A stretch of DNA of 64,000 nucleotides from Agrilactobacillus composti DSM 18527 = JCM 14202 (GCF_001436375.1 NZ_AZGA01000002.1:62001-126000), one strand, 5' to 3'; shown: positions 9,930 through 19,651, counted from the stretch's first letter. Program-made: numbers and translations. The notes: a model not told the origin generated them from the letters alone.

Positions 9930-12008
9930 TTATTTTTGCAATTGTTCTTCATAGTCCCCATTCGGGCAAAGGACTTGATGCCCACCTTTAACCTTCTTGT
10001 CCACTAAGAAATGGCCGCATTTCGGACAATCTCGACCTACTGGTTTGTCCCAAGAGACAAAATCACAATCTGGATAACGGGAACAGCCATAAAAAATGCG
10101 ATTCTTTTTGGATTTACGCTCTAGGACTTGTCCTTCATGACATTTAGGACAGACAACCCCAATTTCTTTGGTAATGGCTTTGGTATTGCGGCAATCTGGG
10201 AAGCGACTGCAGGCATAAAATTTCCCATAACGGCCCATCTTGATAACCATTGGGGCACCACAAATATCGCAATCAAAGCCGGCGGGTTCATCTTTGATTT
10301 GAATCTTTTCGATCTTATCTTCGGCTTGGGCGACTTCCTTTGAAAAAGGTTGATAATATTGATCCACCACTTGGACCCATTTTTGGTCGCCTTCTTCAAT
10401 TTCATCTAATTCGTCTTCTAGTTTCGCCGTGAAATCCACGTTAACGATATCCGGGAAGAAATCCTCGATCAATTCATCGACAATTTCCCCTAATTCCGTG
10501 GGCTCAAAGCTCTTCCCATTTAACCGCACATAATAGCGTCGTTGAATGGTATCAATAGTGGGCGCATAAGTTGACGGCCGACCCACGCCATTTTCTTCTA
10601 AAGCTTTGACGAGACTAGCTTCAGTATAGCGTGCTGGCGGTTGGGTGAAGTGTTGGGCCGGATCAGTTTTACTAAGTTTGACCGTATCCCCTTCATTTAA
10701 GTCCGGTAGTTCTGAATCTTTAGATTCATCACCACTTTGGACATAAATTTTGGTAAAACCTGCAAATTTTGTCTTCGACCCTGTTGCTCTGAAGGTCAGC
10801 TTATTTTGCATCACGGTCACTGACATGGTATCCATCACTGCCGGCGTCATTTCACTAGCCACAAAGCGAGACCAAATCAAGCTGTATAGTTTCAATTGAT
10901 CCTTGGTTAAAATCTCTTTTAAACTGTCTGGTGTCCGTAAAACAGAACTTGGGCGAATAGCCTCATGGGCATCTTGTGCCCCTTCTGGATTCTTGGTTTT
11001 CCGGATTTTAACTGCCGCATAAGCTTCGCCATATTGATCATGGATAAATTGGGAGGCTTCGTGTTTAGCGCCAGATGAAATCCGCGTAGAATCGGTCCGC
11101 ATATAGGTGATCAACCCCACGGTACCTTCTTTACCCCCCAAGTTAATTCCTTCATATAATTGTTGGGCAATCATCATAGTTTTACGGGTCCGAAAGTTTA
11201 AGCGCCGATTGGCTTCTTGTTGTAAGGAACTGGTAGTAAACGGTGCCGCAGGGAAACGTTTACGTTCTCGCCGAGTCACTTTGGTAATATCAAAGTCAGC
11301 TTGACGATCGATCTGTTTTAAAATACCCTGGACAGCTTCATTATCTGGTAAAGCCTGCTTTTTATTGTTTACACCGTAAAAGTTGGCCTTAAACTTCTTA
11401 GTACTTTTCTTAAATTCCGTTTCGATCGTCCAATATTCCTGTGGAACAAAGGCCTTGATGGCGCGTTCTCGATCCAAGATCAACTTTAAAGCAATCGATT
11501 GGACTCGGCCGGCACTAAGCCCTTTTTTAACTTTTTTCCAAAGAATGGGACTGATTGAATAACCCACTAATCGATCTAAAATACGTCGAGCTTGTTGGGC
11601 ATCTACGAGATTCATATCGATGCTGCGCGGTTCTTTGAAAGCATTTTTGACAGTGTCTTTGGTAATTTCATTGAAGACCACGCGATTGTGATCTTCAGGG
11701 TTTAAATCTAAAATGTGGGACAAGTGCCATGCAATGGCTTCGCCTTCACGATCCGGATCGGCTGCTAGATAGACATGATCCGCCTTTTTAGCTTCTTTTT
11801 TCAGACCCTTGATAACATCGCCTTTACCCCGGATAGAAATATATTTTGGTTGGTAGTTATTTTCGATATCCACGCCCATTTGACTCTTAGGCAAATCGCG
11901 GATATGCCCCAAACTGGCAACAACTTTATAGTTGCGGCCCAAGTATTTCTCAATTGTTTTAGCTTTGGAGGGCGATTCCACAATGACCAAATTCTTTCCC
12001 TTAGCCAT
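9930..12008 (-). CDS. topA: DNA topoisomerase I
   Basis: TopA relaxes negative supercoils by cutting one strand. From the ATG at 12008 (GAGGAG, 7 bp spacing) it has 692 residues and begins [18 protein letters not shown], the TOPRIM domain; longer reading adds 24 residues unlike the family. The catalytic tyrosine is in TYMRTDSTR near residue 302. Three C-terminal zinc-ribbon repeats begin near 579, 620 and 664. The first two are complete (CxxC...CxxxxxC). The third reads CPKCGHFLV...LCPNGDYEE, so its fourth cysteine is a glycine and it probably cannot bind zinc in the usual way. Confidence 0.96.
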   Translation of the reverse strand: MAKGKNLVIVESPSKAKTIEKYLGRNYKVVASLGHIRDLPKSQMGVDIENNYQPKYISIRGKGDVIKGLKKEAKKADHVYLAADPDREGEAIAWHLSHILDLNPEDHNRVVFNEITKDTVKNAFKEPRSIDMNLVDAQQARRILDRLVGYSISPILWKKVKKGLSAGRVQSIALKLILDRERAIKAFVPQEYWTIETEFKKSTKKFKANFYGVNNKKQALPDNEAVQGILKQIDRQADFDITKVTRRERKRFPAAPFTTSSLQQEANRRLNFRTRKTMMIAQQLYEGINLGGKEGTVGLITYMRTDSTRISSGAKHEASQFIHDQYGEAYAAVKIRKTKNPEGAQDAHEAIRPSSVLRTPDSLKEILTKDQLKLYSLIWSRFVASEMTPAVMDTMSVTVMQNKLTFRATGSKTKFAGFTKIYVQSGDESKDSELPDLNEGDTVKLSKTDPAQHFTQPPARYTEASLVKALEENGVGRPSTYAPTIDTIQRRYYVRLNGKSFEPTELGEIVDELIEDFFPDIVNVDFTAKLEDELDEIEEGDQKWVQVVDQYYQPFSKEVAQAEDKIEKIQIKDEPAGFDCDICGAPMVIKMGRYGKFYACSRFPDCRNTKAITKEIGVVCPKCHEGQVLERKSKKNRIFYGCSRYPDCDFVSWDKPVGRDCPKCGHFLVDKKVKGGHQVLCPNGDYEEQLQK

Positions 12009-12117
12009 AGATAAACTCCTCTCTATACTGAATAAATGAAATCGTAAAACATCATATGCTATTAAATTCGCCTTTGTCAAATTTATCGGATGCTTACAAA
12101 ACCAAAACAGTACACCT

Positions 12118-12978
12118 TTATGGATAATAGGTCAAATTAGGCCGCAGATCATCTGGACTGGTCACCACAGCTGCGCCGGCTTTAATCAAGGCATTGGTGC
12201 CTTGAGATGTGGGGGCAAATAAACTGCCGGGGATCGCTAAAACATTGCGATTATATTCTAAGGCTAGATTGGCGGTGATCAGACTGCCACTTTTTTGTTT
12301 GGCCTCCACCACTAAAAGTGCATGACTAAGTCCAGCGATAATTCGATTACGAATAGGAAAATGAAAACGCCGGGGTAAAGTTCCCGCGGGATATTCGCTT
12401 AGGAGTAAGCCTTTTTGTTGAATTGTATTTTGCAATGCGTTATTTTGAGATGGATAACAACTGTCCAATCCTGTTGCAATCACCGCCACCGTTGCTAGCT
12501 TAGTGGCTAAGGCAATTTGATGGGCAGTTCGATCAATCCCTTGCGCTAAACCACTGATAATGGTCACGGTGTCCAGTTCTTTTAGAACGTGTTTTAAGGC
12601 AGCAGTCCCATAAGTCGTGGCAAAACGCGCCCCCACCACCCCCAGACAACTGCGTTGCAATAAAGTTAAATCCCCTTGATAAAACAAAACCGCCGGCGGA
12701 TCATAAATTTCTCGCAGTCGGTTGGGATAAGCGTCATCTAAAATGGTTAAAAAGTGGCCGACGTCATTATTGAACGCTACTTTTTGAGAAAGCAGTGGAT
12801 CTTTTAATTGGCGCTGTACTTGTGCCCGTTTTTGCGGGGCAATTTCGGCAATGGCCAATAAATCCGCCAGCTGGTTGGGTAACTGTTGCTTTTGTTCTAA
12901 GTATTGGGCCACCAATAACAATTGTCGATTATTGAAAGCCCCACTGAGTTTTAACTTGTATAAATAACACGCTAACAT
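12118..12978 (-). CDS. dprA: DNA-processing protein DprA (Smf)
   Basis: DprA binds incoming single-stranded DNA and loads RecA during natural transformation; it is also kept in many bacteria not known to be competent. The 286-residue protein carries an extended Rossmann fold: [12 protein letters not shown] near 113-125, [12 protein letters not shown], the GLLLSEYP segment, and [21 protein letters not shown], a family signature. An N-terminal SAM-like region covers the first ~65 residues. It lies between rnhB and topA, the common Firmicutes order. Like xerC, its start is preceded by a hairpin, GGAGG and a T-run (12979-13023). I see no ComX-type cin-box nearby. Confidence 0.94.
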   Translation of the reverse strand: MLACYLYKLKLSGAFNNRQLLLVAQYLEQKQQLPNQLADLLAIAEIAPQKRAQVQRQLKDPLLSQKVAFNNDVGHFLTILDDAYPNRLREIYDPPAVLFYQGDLTLLQRSCLGVVGARFATTYGTAALKHVLKELDTVTIISGLAQGIDRTAHQIALATKLATVAVIATGLDSCYPSQNNALQNTIQQKGLLLSEYPAGTLPRRFHFPIRNRIIAGLSHALLVVEAKQKSGSLITANLALEYNRNVLAIPGSLFAPTSQGTNALIKAGAAVVTSPDDLRPNLTYYP

Positions 12979-13023
12979 AAAAAAACGCCTCCTGCGTAAT
13001 TGGTCTTTGTTTAAATTACGCAG
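12979..13023 (-). terminator. Terminator-like hairpin abutting the dprA ribosome binding site
   Basis: In the minus-strand RNA CTGCGTAATT (13023-13014) pairs with AATTACGCAG (13001-12992) around a 12-base loop. GAGGCG and seven U residues follow, then the AUG. The last G of the stem is the first base of the GGAGG. A shorter alternative stem, ACGC-N5-GCGU, would enclose the GGAGG and end in the U-run. It lies 27 bases after the rnhB stop. Confidence 0.55.
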
Positions 13024-13049
13024 AAAACGTTAGATTTATTTTAAATTAA

Positions 13050-13817
13050 TTACTTTTCATATTGGCGCACCGGTGCAAAACTATGGCGGTGAATCGGTGT
13101 AGGTCCCAATTGTTGCAACCCTTGCAAATGCGCAGCCGTACCGTAACCCATATTTTTACTAAACCCATAGCCCGGATAGACCGAATCATACATTTTCATA
13201 AGGTCATCCCGAAGCACTTTAGCCACAATACTCGCGGCTGCGATACTGACACTCCGAGCATCCCCATGGATCAATTTTTCTTGGGGAATAGCCGTTGGCA
13301 CGGTCATGGCATCCACCAACAAACCTGATGGTACCAGGGTCAAGCCCGCCACCGCTTTGCCCATGGCTTGGCGGGTAGCTTCATAAATATTGAACCGATC
13401 GATGGCTTGATTATCCGCATAGCCAATAGCACAACTGTAGCACTCACTCAATATTTTAGTAAACAATTCCCGCCGTTGATGATCGGCCAATTGTTTAGAG
13501 TCATTGACCGCCACTAAGTTGAAATCAGGGGCTAACACAATGGCACAGGTGACCACAGGCCCCGCCAAGGGCCCTCGACCCACTTCATCAATGCCGGCAA
13601 CCAGTTGGTTTTTGGCCCAATAGCGTTGTTCTAATTGACAACGCTGTTTAAAAGCCGCTTGGGCCTGGGCCAATTTAAATTGTTGGCGGTGATAGTGTGC
13701 CAGTAATTGTTGCACACCCTTGCGCTTATCTGCTTGTAGCACCGTTAGTTTAGCGTCAGAAAGCTCCCCTGAGGCAAGTAACACCCGGACAGCCGCAATG
13801 GTCAATCCCTTAGGCAT
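13050..13817 (-). CDS. rnhB: Ribonuclease HII
   Basis: RNase HII cuts the RNA strand of RNA-DNA hybrids and removes single ribonucleotides from DNA. From the ATG at 13817 (GAGGGGG upstream) the protein is 255 residues. The four acidic catalytic positions are visible: Asp77 and Glu78 in AGIDEVGRGPLAG, the aspartate in LLVDAMTV, and the later conserved acidic segment around DARSVSIAAASIVAKV. An N-terminal ~70-residue extension precedes the catalytic core, as in B. subtilis RnhB. The start lies inside the end of rbgA (8-base overlap), so the two are translationally coupled. Confidence 0.95.
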   Translation of the reverse strand: MPKGLTIAAVRVLLASGELSDAKLTVLQADKRKGVQQLLAHYHRQQFKLAQAQAAFKQRCQLEQRYWAKNQLVAGIDEVGRGPLAGPVVTCAIVLAPDFNLVAVNDSKQLADHQRRELFTKILSECYSCAIGYADNQAIDRFNIYEATRQAMGKAVAGLTLVPSGLLVDAMTVPTAIPQEKLIHGDARSVSIAAASIVAKVLRDDLMKMYDSVYPGYGFSKNMGYGTAAHLQGLQQLGPTPIHRHSFAPVRQYEK

Positions 13818-14664
13818 GTGGTGCCCCCTCTGGAATTTGATCAAAGGTCAACCGGCCAAAACGCCCCTTCCGGACATCTAGAATAAACCGGGTCGAAAAT
13901 TGATCATAATCTTCTTTTAACCCCGTTTTTTTCGTCAAGTACATCATCAAATCCGGATCACTTAACGTCAGGTCTTTTGAGGTGAGGTGATAGGCATCCA
14001 GCAAACGTTGGTCATAATATTGTCTCAGATAATTTAAGCCAAATAACGCCACATCATCTTGCGCATATAGACTGTCTTTGATCGACCCTAAAAGGGCTAG
14101 CTTTGTCCCCACGGTCTGATCTTCAAATTTTGGCCACAAAATACCCGGCGTGTCCAACACTTCAAATTCAGCATTGACCTTTAACCACTGTTGATTTTTA
14201 GTGACACCGGGGCGATCGCCAGTTTTAGCAATATTTTTTTGAACTAATCGATTTAAAATCGTCGACTTGCCCACATTGGGAATGCCAATACAAATTGCTC
14301 GGACCTTAGCCTGCTGTAAGCCTTTGGCATATTGGCGGGCAATTTTGTCCTTTAAAACTTGCCGCACAATTTTATCAATTTGTGGCAACCGGGATTTGTG
14401 TTGCGCATCTAGGGCCAGACTAGCTGCCCCTTGTTGTTGAAAGTATGCTTGCCAAGCAGCTGTTGCCTTGGGATCGGCTAAATCTGCTTTGTTTAAAATA
14501 ACAACTTTTGGCTTTTGTTCAATAATTTCAGCCAACATGGGGTTTTGAGAACTTGCCGGTAAGCGGGCATCGACGATTTCTAAAACAATATCCACTAACT
14601 TTAATTTTTCTTGAACCTGATTCCGAGCTTTCGCCATATGCCCGGGAAACCATTGAATTGCCAT
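13810..14664 (-). CDS. rbgA: Ribosome biogenesis GTPase RbgA (YlqF)
   Basis: RbgA is a circularly permuted GTPase needed for late assembly of the 50S subunit. The G motifs appear in the permuted order: G4 NKADL at 58-62, then G1 GIPNVGKST near 127-135, then G3 DTPG near 173. The N-terminal MAIQWFPGHMAKA is the family signature. A helical C-terminal domain binds the ribosome. Length is 284, normal for the family. The ATG follows GGAGG. It is upstream of and overlaps rnhB, the classic ylqF-rnhB pair. Confidence 0.95.
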   Translation of the reverse strand: MAIQWFPGHMAKARNQVQEKLKLVDIVLEIVDARLPASSQNPMLAEIIEQKPKVVILNKADLADPKATAAWQAYFQQQGAASLALDAQHKSRLPQIDKIVRQVLKDKIARQYAKGLQQAKVRAICIGIPNVGKSTILNRLVQKNIAKTGDRPGVTKNQQWLKVNAEFEVLDTPGILWPKFEDQTVGTKLALLGSIKDSLYAQDDVALFGLNYLRQYYDQRLLDAYHLTSKDLTLSDPDLMMYLTKKTGLKEDYDQFSTRFILDVRKGRFGRLTFDQIPEGAPHA

Positions 14665-14673
14665 ATTTACCTC

Positions 14674-16143
14674 CTACTGTGTTAAAACAGCCACTGCCTT
14701 TGCGTACATGGGATCATTTTGGGAAATCTTCTGGGTTAATGCATTGACTAAGGCATCCCCCGTCGCTGGATCAACAATTCCGTTAGCTTGCAAACCGGTC
14801 ACGCCGTTTTTGAGTTGATCATTTTGGAAATTGGTGACCGCAGTCTGCATACTTTGATCATAAACCCCGTTTTCTTGATCCACAGTATAACCCAACGCAT
14901 TTAAGATCTTTTGAATCGCCACAATGGCTCGAGAACTTTGATTTAATTGATAGGTCTTCCCAGTGTCAAAGGTACTCAAATAAGCATAATCTGGATACTT
15001 CACCTTTTGATCAGGTGTAACCCCTTTATGGTTGATCCAAGTGCCGTCTGGCTGCAGCCATTTAGCGGTGGTGATCTTCATTTCACTATTGCCCCCAAGG
15101 TCAGAAACAGTCTGAACTGTCCCTTTCCCATAGGATTGTGTCCCAATGACCTGATCGTGGGCCGATTGCTGTAAAGCACTGGCAAAAATTTCAGCAGCAC
15201 TAGCTGAATCACCATCGACTAACACAACGGTCTTTTCCTTCACTTTAAAACCTTGATCATAGTCTTTGCTGGCCACATATTTAACAGGTTGAGCAGCTTT
15301 TTCTTGGGTCTGCATGATAGTCTGGCCATTTTTTAAGAACATACTAGCCGTTTCAAGGGCCGTCGGTAAAGTACCCCCAGGGTTCCCTCTTAAATCAATG
15401 ACGAAGCATTTAGCTCCCTTTTGACGCAGGGATTTAATGGTCTGTTTCAATTCCTTGCCAGTCGGTTCAGAAAAAGTTGTGATCTGAATATTGCCCACCG
15501 TGGGATTCGTTGGATCAATGGCACCCGTCACCGTTTTAACAGGGATTTTAGCCCGCGTTAAGGTCAAAGTGAATGCAGTACTCCCCCGACGCAGGCCTAG
15601 GGTGACTTTAGTACCGATTTTGCCGCGAATTTTAGCGACAACTTTAGCCACGGTCAACCCCTTAGCCGACTTGCCATCAATACTGACAATGAGGTCATCG
15701 GTTTTTAAACCAGCTTTGGTAGCCGGAGTGTTTTTAACGGGCGCATCCACGGCTACATAATTACCCGCTTGTTTGACAGAAGTCCCAATGCCGCCGAAGC
15801 TACCGGAAATCGTATTATTTAAATCCGTGGCATCTTGATTAGCTAAATACTCTGAGAAAGGATCATTCAAACTAGACACCATGCCATTAATGGCCCCATT
15901 GATCAGTTTGTCTGAAGACACGGGTTGATAGTAGTTCGCCTTAATAGTTTGATAAACGCTGGTAATTTTTGACAAACTACCACGACTTTGATTTTGGGAA
16001 AAGCCCACATGGCCAATCATGGCTAAGCCGGCGACCAATGTTAAGCCAATACCGGCGATAAAGGCCACGATCCCCACAAAAATAGGCACAAAAAGCTGTC
16101 TTTTTTTAGGTTGTCCAAGTTTTTGCTGCTGTTGTTTTGCCAC
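14674..16143 (-). CDS. Carboxy-terminal processing protease, S41 family, with PDZ and peptidoglycan-binding domains
   Basis: This is a membrane-anchored serine protease of the CtpA/CtpB type, 489 residues. One transmembrane segment (~19-44) places the catalytic part outside the cell. A PDZ domain follows (~105-195), then the tail-specific protease domain with Ser315 in GDSASAAE and Lys340 in SYGKGTVQ as the expected Ser/Lys dyad. The C-terminal ~85 residues form a peptidoglycan-binding repeat (IQKILNALGYTVDQENGVYDQ). The start is GTG after GAGG. It lies 9 bp upstream of rbgA. Substrates are unknown. Confidence 0.93.
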   Translation of the reverse strand: MAKQQQQKLGQPKKRQLFVPIFVGIVAFIAGIGLTLVAGLAMIGHVGFSQNQSRGSLSKITSVYQTIKANYYQPVSSDKLINGAINGMVSSLNDPFSEYLANQDATDLNNTISGSFGGIGTSVKQAGNYVAVDAPVKNTPATKAGLKTDDLIVSIDGKSAKGLTVAKVVAKIRGKIGTKVTLGLRRGSTAFTLTLTRAKIPVKTVTGAIDPTNPTVGNIQITTFSEPTGKELKQTIKSLRQKGAKCFVIDLRGNPGGTLPTALETASMFLKNGQTIMQTQEKAAQPVKYVASKDYDQGFKVKEKTVVLVDGDSASAAEIFASALQQSAHDQVIGTQSYGKGTVQTVSDLGGNSEMKITTAKWLQPDGTWINHKGVTPDQKVKYPDYAYLSTFDTGKTYQLNQSSRAIVAIQKILNALGYTVDQENGVYDQSMQTAVTNFQNDQLKNGVTGLQANGIVDPATGDALVNALTQKISQNDPMYAKAVAVLTQ

Positions 16144-16164
16144 TAGTTCTACCTCGATTTTTAA

Positions 16165-16389
16165 TTAAAGTTGATTCAATTCCTGATATTCCCGAAACGC
16201 CCCATCGAACACATCCATATTTGGTAAGTAAGTACCATTGAGTTCCAAATACTGGGCAATTTCATGATAGTCTTCTGATTGTTTAGGAAAAGCCTGATCA
16301 AAAAAAGCATTATTGGCAAAATTGGCCAGTTCGTCATGACCATTAGGATTACGCTGGGTCATCAACCATTGATAAAAGCTACGTTTCAT
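16165..16389 (-). CDS. YozE-like small protein (UPF0346)
   Basis: This 74-residue acidic protein begins KRSFYQWLMTQRNPNGHDELANFAN and matches the YozE family found in Firmicutes, a small helical SAM-like fold with no known biochemical activity. It has no signal peptide or membrane segment. It lies between the ypmS-like gene and the S41 protease, with gaps of 12 and 21 bp, so it is part of this operon. Function is not assigned. Confidence 0.85.
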   Translation of the reverse strand: MKRSFYQWLMTQRNPNGHDELANFANNAFFDQAFPKQSEDYHEIAQYLELNGTYLPNMDVFDGAFREYQELNQL

Positions 16390-16401
16390 AGGTTACCTTC
16401 T

Positions 16402-17013
16402 TTACTTGACCGGTGGTAAAAAGACATTAAATTCAATTTTATCTTGTTTCAAATCAATTCTTTTGGCAGTGAATTGCATCCCGTTAGCTAATTTAAATTG
16501 ATTCAATTTTAAATTGATCAATTGTTTATTAGCATCTACTTCAACCCATTTTGGTAATTTGAAATTATGACTGATATAGCCCATCACAAAGGTTAAAGGT
16601 AAGTTTAGCCGACCTACAGCAATAGATCTGGCCTTTAATTGCACATTACCATTTTCCAAAACATAAGGATCACAGGCCAAAGAGAACTCCACCGGCTGAT
16701 TTAAGAAATACAGTTTCCCTGTTAGTACGGCATGCTTTTCCAGCGTAAAATTATACTTCACTGTTTCATTTTTCAATTGATTAGCTAAATAATAATGGAT
16801 AAACCCATTAATTTGCTTTTTATTAAACGTCACACTGAAGGACTCGTTTTTAGCTGTCAGTTTTGTTTGATTATCTTGCGCCGGCATTGGACTAAAAGCC
16901 CGAATACTCACAAACGAAACTGCAAAAATAAGCACTAAAATTAACGTTACAAAGGCAATTTTCCAAGGATTATGCCGCTTAGTGATTTGCGTGTTTTTTG
17001 GTTTTGGTGTCAA
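16402..17013 (-). CDS. YpmS-like membrane-anchored protein (DUF2140)
   Basis: A 203-residue protein with one N-terminal transmembrane helix (~18-38) and an extracytoplasmic domain rich in beta strands, as in the DUF2140/YpmS family. SFSVTFNKKQINGFIHYYL and FVMGYI..FKLPKWVEVD are typical family segments. The start is TTG with AGGAG upstream. In B. subtilis ypmR (GDSL lipase), ypmS and degV-like ypmT genes are neighbours, and the same grouping is seen here. The function is unknown; the sequence shows no catalytic motif. Confidence 0.85.
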   Translation of the reverse strand: MTPKPKNTQITKRHNPWKIAFVTLILVLIFAVSFVSIRAFSPMPAQDNQTKLTAKNESFSVTFNKKQINGFIHYYLANQLKNETVKYNFTLEKHAVLTGKLYFLNQPVEFSLACDPYVLENGNVQLKARSIAVGRLNLPLTFVMGYISHNFKLPKWVEVDANKQLINLKLNQFKLANGMQFTAKRIDLKQDKIEFNVFLPPVK

Positions 17014-17026
17014 AGTCTTAAAACTC

Positions 17027-17938
17027 CTACTTCTTTTGATATAGCCACAGTTTTTTATGATCTGCCATGACCTGGTAAAGTTCAGTGGTCATTTTTTCAT
17101 AACCCACATGATTGGGATGAAAATGATCTTTTTTATAAAGATATGGGTTAGTCAACTCAGGTTCCTTTTTAGAACTACTGTTGCTGGCTGCCTGAGCCTG
17201 CTTAGTAGTGGCCACTGATTTCAAGCGTTTAGCCACGGCCTTTTTCGTTTTGGCGTCCCCCTTGGTCAAAATAGCATCAACGGGCACAAAATAACTGCGA
17301 TTTTGTAGCTTCAAGGCTGCCTGGGTCCCCGCATTCCAGCTGTGAACTGCAGCTTGCATCGTGGTCACCGTGGGCATTAAGACATAAAAAGGATTGTAAA
17401 GTCCGATCACAAAAATCGGCACTTGGGAATTGACGGTTCGAATCTTTTGAATGATCTGCGTTAAATTTTTACATGCTGCCTGGGCTTTGGTGTCTACCGC
17501 CTGTGTCGTCACGTGTAAGGGGTCTTTTGAGATGACTTGCATAATGTCATTGCCCCCCATGGTCATAACGACAGCATCTGCTTTTTGGACACTGGCCGTA
17601 ATTTTGGGATCATTTAAAACCCGGTCCAAAATTTGCGCACTGGTATTACCCCCCACGCCAAAATTGGCGGTGGTCACTTTTGTTTTAGGGTATTTCTTCG
17701 TAATGGTTTTTTTTAACAAGCCCACATAGCCTTGATCCTTGGCCGAATCCCCAACGCCTTGGGTCAACGAATCCCCAATGGCGGTGATTTGCAGTTGTTT
17801 TTTGGCAACTGGCCGCACTGATTTAGTCGTCTTCTTAGCAGCTAAGGCCACATTAGGCTGTACCTCAGTAACAGCTACAAAAAGACCACCTATGCAAAAA
17901 AGGCTAAGCAGCATCCCTAATAGCCAATATTTCTTCAA
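17027..17938 (-). CDS. Secreted or membrane-anchored SGNH/GDSL hydrolase (YpmR-like)
   Basis: An SGNH-fold esterase or lipase of 303 residues. It has a hydrophobic N-terminus (~5-25) ending in ALAA, which could be a signal peptide or an anchor. The four SGNH blocks are present: GDSLTQG with Ser57, the block I-III glycine region GVGGNTS, GGNDIM with Asn near 130, and DHFHPNHVGY with the Asp and His near 273-276. The start is TTG with AGGTG upstream. The gene pairs with the ypmS-like gene 13 bp downstream. The natural substrate is unknown. Confidence 0.9.
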   Translation of the reverse strand: MKKYWLLGMLLSLFCIGGLFVAVTEVQPNVALAAKKTTKSVRPVAKKQLQITAIGDSLTQGVGDSAKDQGYVGLLKKTITKKYPKTKVTTANFGVGGNTSAQILDRVLNDPKITASVQKADAVVMTMGGNDIMQVISKDPLHVTTQAVDTKAQAACKNLTQIIQKIRTVNSQVPIFVIGLYNPFYVLMPTVTTMQAAVHSWNAGTQAALKLQNRSYFVPVDAILTKGDAKTKKAVAKRLKSVATTKQAQAASNSSSKKEPELTNPYLYKKDHFHPNHVGYEKMTTELYQVMADHKKLWLYQKK

Positions 17939-17960
17939 AAAATAACACCTACTTTATGAA

Positions 17961-18803
17961 TTACTTCGTATAAAACATCAATGCAAACGCACCTGGGCCA
18001 GCATGCGTGGCAATGATTGGGTCCGTTTCGCGAATCAAGATCGGTACATTGGCAATCACTTGCCGAACCTTATCAGCAACCCGTTGACTAATGGCTAACC
18101 CAGCCGCATGGGAAATACCGATGGCTTCAATCGGCGGCAGGGTCTTCATCTCAGTGATCACCTTGTCCACGTAACGCATGATCGCCTTTTCACCACGACC
18201 TTTAGCCACGGCATGGAGTTTACCGTCTTGTAGTTCCAAGACAATTTTAATGTTCAACAAACCGCTGATCATCCCGGAAACCCGGCTTAAGCGGCCGCCT
18301 TTGACCAGGTTTGTTAAATCCACAACGCCCATCACTAAGCGGGTATGTTCTCGGACCTCTTTGACTTTGGCCAAAATAGTGGCCATGTCTGCCCCTTGTT
18401 GAGCCAGTTTAGCAGCTTCGATCACTTGAAAGGCCATGGCCCGGTCGGTAAATTGACTATCCACCACCGTGACGTTCGCCCGCGAGATTTCGCCAGCTTG
18501 GCGGGCCGCATTGACTGTCCCACTAATGGCCTCGGTCATATGAATCGCTAATATTTGGCTACCATCTACCGCCAATTTATCAAATAAATCTAAAAATTTC
18601 CCCACTGAAGGTTGACTGGTTTTGGGCAGACTAGCTGCTTGGGCCATCATCGTCATAAAGTCTTTGCGGGTAATATCCACATCGTCCACATAAGATTTTT
18701 GATCAATTTCAATTGTTAAAGGAATAACATTGACAGCATACTTATCAATTTCTTCAGGGGTCAACTGCACTGAAGAGTCCGTTACAATTTTTACTTTTGC
18801 CAT
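17961..18803 (-). CDS. DegV family fatty-acid-binding protein
   Basis: DegV proteins bind long-chain fatty acids and deliver them to the FakA kinase (FakB role), so that exogenous fatty acids enter phospholipid synthesis. The 280-residue protein has the N-terminal VKIVTDSSVQLTPEE, a middle KTSQPS..F segment that lines the ligand pocket, MTEAISGTVNAAR, and ends in HAGPGAFALMFYTK, all family signatures. It is the first gene of the run down to topA and is divergent from the hemolysin III gene. A perfect inverted repeat (18821-18837) lies in its leader. No fakA is in the window. Confidence 0.92.
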   Translation of the reverse strand: MAKVKIVTDSSVQLTPEEIDKYAVNVIPLTIEIDQKSYVDDVDITRKDFMTMMAQAASLPKTSQPSVGKFLDLFDKLAVDGSQILAIHMTEAISGTVNAARQAGEISRANVTVVDSQFTDRAMAFQVIEAAKLAQQGADMATILAKVKEVREHTRLVMGVVDLTNLVKGGRLSRVSGMISGLLNIKIVLELQDGKLHAVAKGRGEKAIMRYVDKVITEMKTLPPIEAIGISHAAGLAISQRVADKVRQVIANVPILIRETDPIIATHAGPGAFALMFYTK

Positions 18804-18820
18804 GAATTACACTCACTTTC

Positions 18821-18837
18821 GGCCAATCAGCTTGGCC
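18821..18837. repeat. Inverted repeat in the degV leader
   Basis: GGCCAA, a 5-base spacer and TTGGCC form a perfect inverted repeat 18 bp upstream of the degV start, just before its AAAGTGAG ribosome binding site. There is no T-run. A TTGACG -35-like element lies further upstream, so the repeat would fall in the transcribed leader and could be an operator or a small RNA hairpin. Confidence 0.4.
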
Positions 18838-18972
18838 ACTAATTTATGCCCTGATATAATACATCGTCAAAAGGCAGCTTTGGTGTTACTATAAAAATAT
18901 GGTTCACTGATTAATTAGTATAACAAAGATTTACAGGTCCCGCACACTGTTTTACATAGGAGGAAACGACAT

Positions 18973-19635
18973 ATGCGTCAATCAATTTTTAACGAACGAC
19001 CCCACCTCAGTAAAAAATATGAAATCACTAATGAAGTGTTAAATGCTGTTACCCATGGTTTGGCTGTTTTCTTAGCCATCACCGGCTTAGTCATTTTACT
19101 CTTAAAGGGCCTTAGAGAACATAGTACTTTAGCCATCGTTTCCTATGCCATTTACGGGGCCTCTATGATTATTTTATATCTGAGTTCCACACTTTTCCAT
19201 AGCTTGATTTTCACTCGAGCCAAACATGTCTTTCAAATATTTGATCACAGCAGTATTTTTTTATTAATCGCCGGTACCTATACACCCTATTGTCTGCTAG
19301 CCATCCAGGGGACTTTTGGCTGGGTGTTGTGTGGGGTCATTTGGCTGCTAGCCATTAGCGGTATCCTTTACAAAATATTTAATGTGGGGGCCCACCGGGG
19401 CTTAGAGACCTGCCTTTATGTGCTCATGGGTTGGGGCGTATTGATTGCCATGCATCCGTTATATTTAACTTTAGGTTGGCAGGGTTTATGGCTGCTGATT
19501 TTAGGTGGCGTTGCCTTTACCCTAGGCGCTGTGATTTACAGCATGCGGGCCATTCCGTTTATCCACGTGATTTGGCATCTGTTTGTTATTCTGGGGTCTG
19601 CGTTGATGTATTTTTCCATTTTATTTTACATTTAA
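18973..19635 (+). CDS. Hemolysin III family membrane protein (PAQR superfamily)
   Basis: A 220-residue integral membrane protein with about seven transmembrane helices. It carries the PAQR metal-site motifs: STLFHSL near 72-79, FDHSSIF..AGTYTPY near 89-105, and a C-terminal HVIWHLFVILGS. PAQR proteins are membrane hydrolase-like receptors; the bacterial branch is called hemolysin III, but true lytic activity is doubtful. The ATG follows AGGAGG at 9 bp. The gene is convergent with folA and shares a bidirectional terminator with it. Confidence 0.92.
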   Translation: MRQSIFNERPHLSKKYEITNEVLNAVTHGLAVFLAITGLVILLLKGLREHSTLAIVSYAIYGASMIILYLSSTLFHSLIFTRAKHVFQIFDHSSIFLLIAGTYTPYCLLAIQGTFGWVLCGVIWLLAISGILYKIFNVGAHRGLETCLYVLMGWGVLIAMHPLYLTLGWQGLWLLILGGVAFTLGAVIYSMRAIPFIHVIWHLFVILGSALMYFSILFYI

Positions 19636-19651
19636 TCTGCACACCCATTAT

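Noticed and set aside
12009-12080. A longer topA N-terminus of 24 more residues
   Set aside because: The added residues are unlike topoisomerase I, and the GAGGAG site precedes the inner ATG at 12008.
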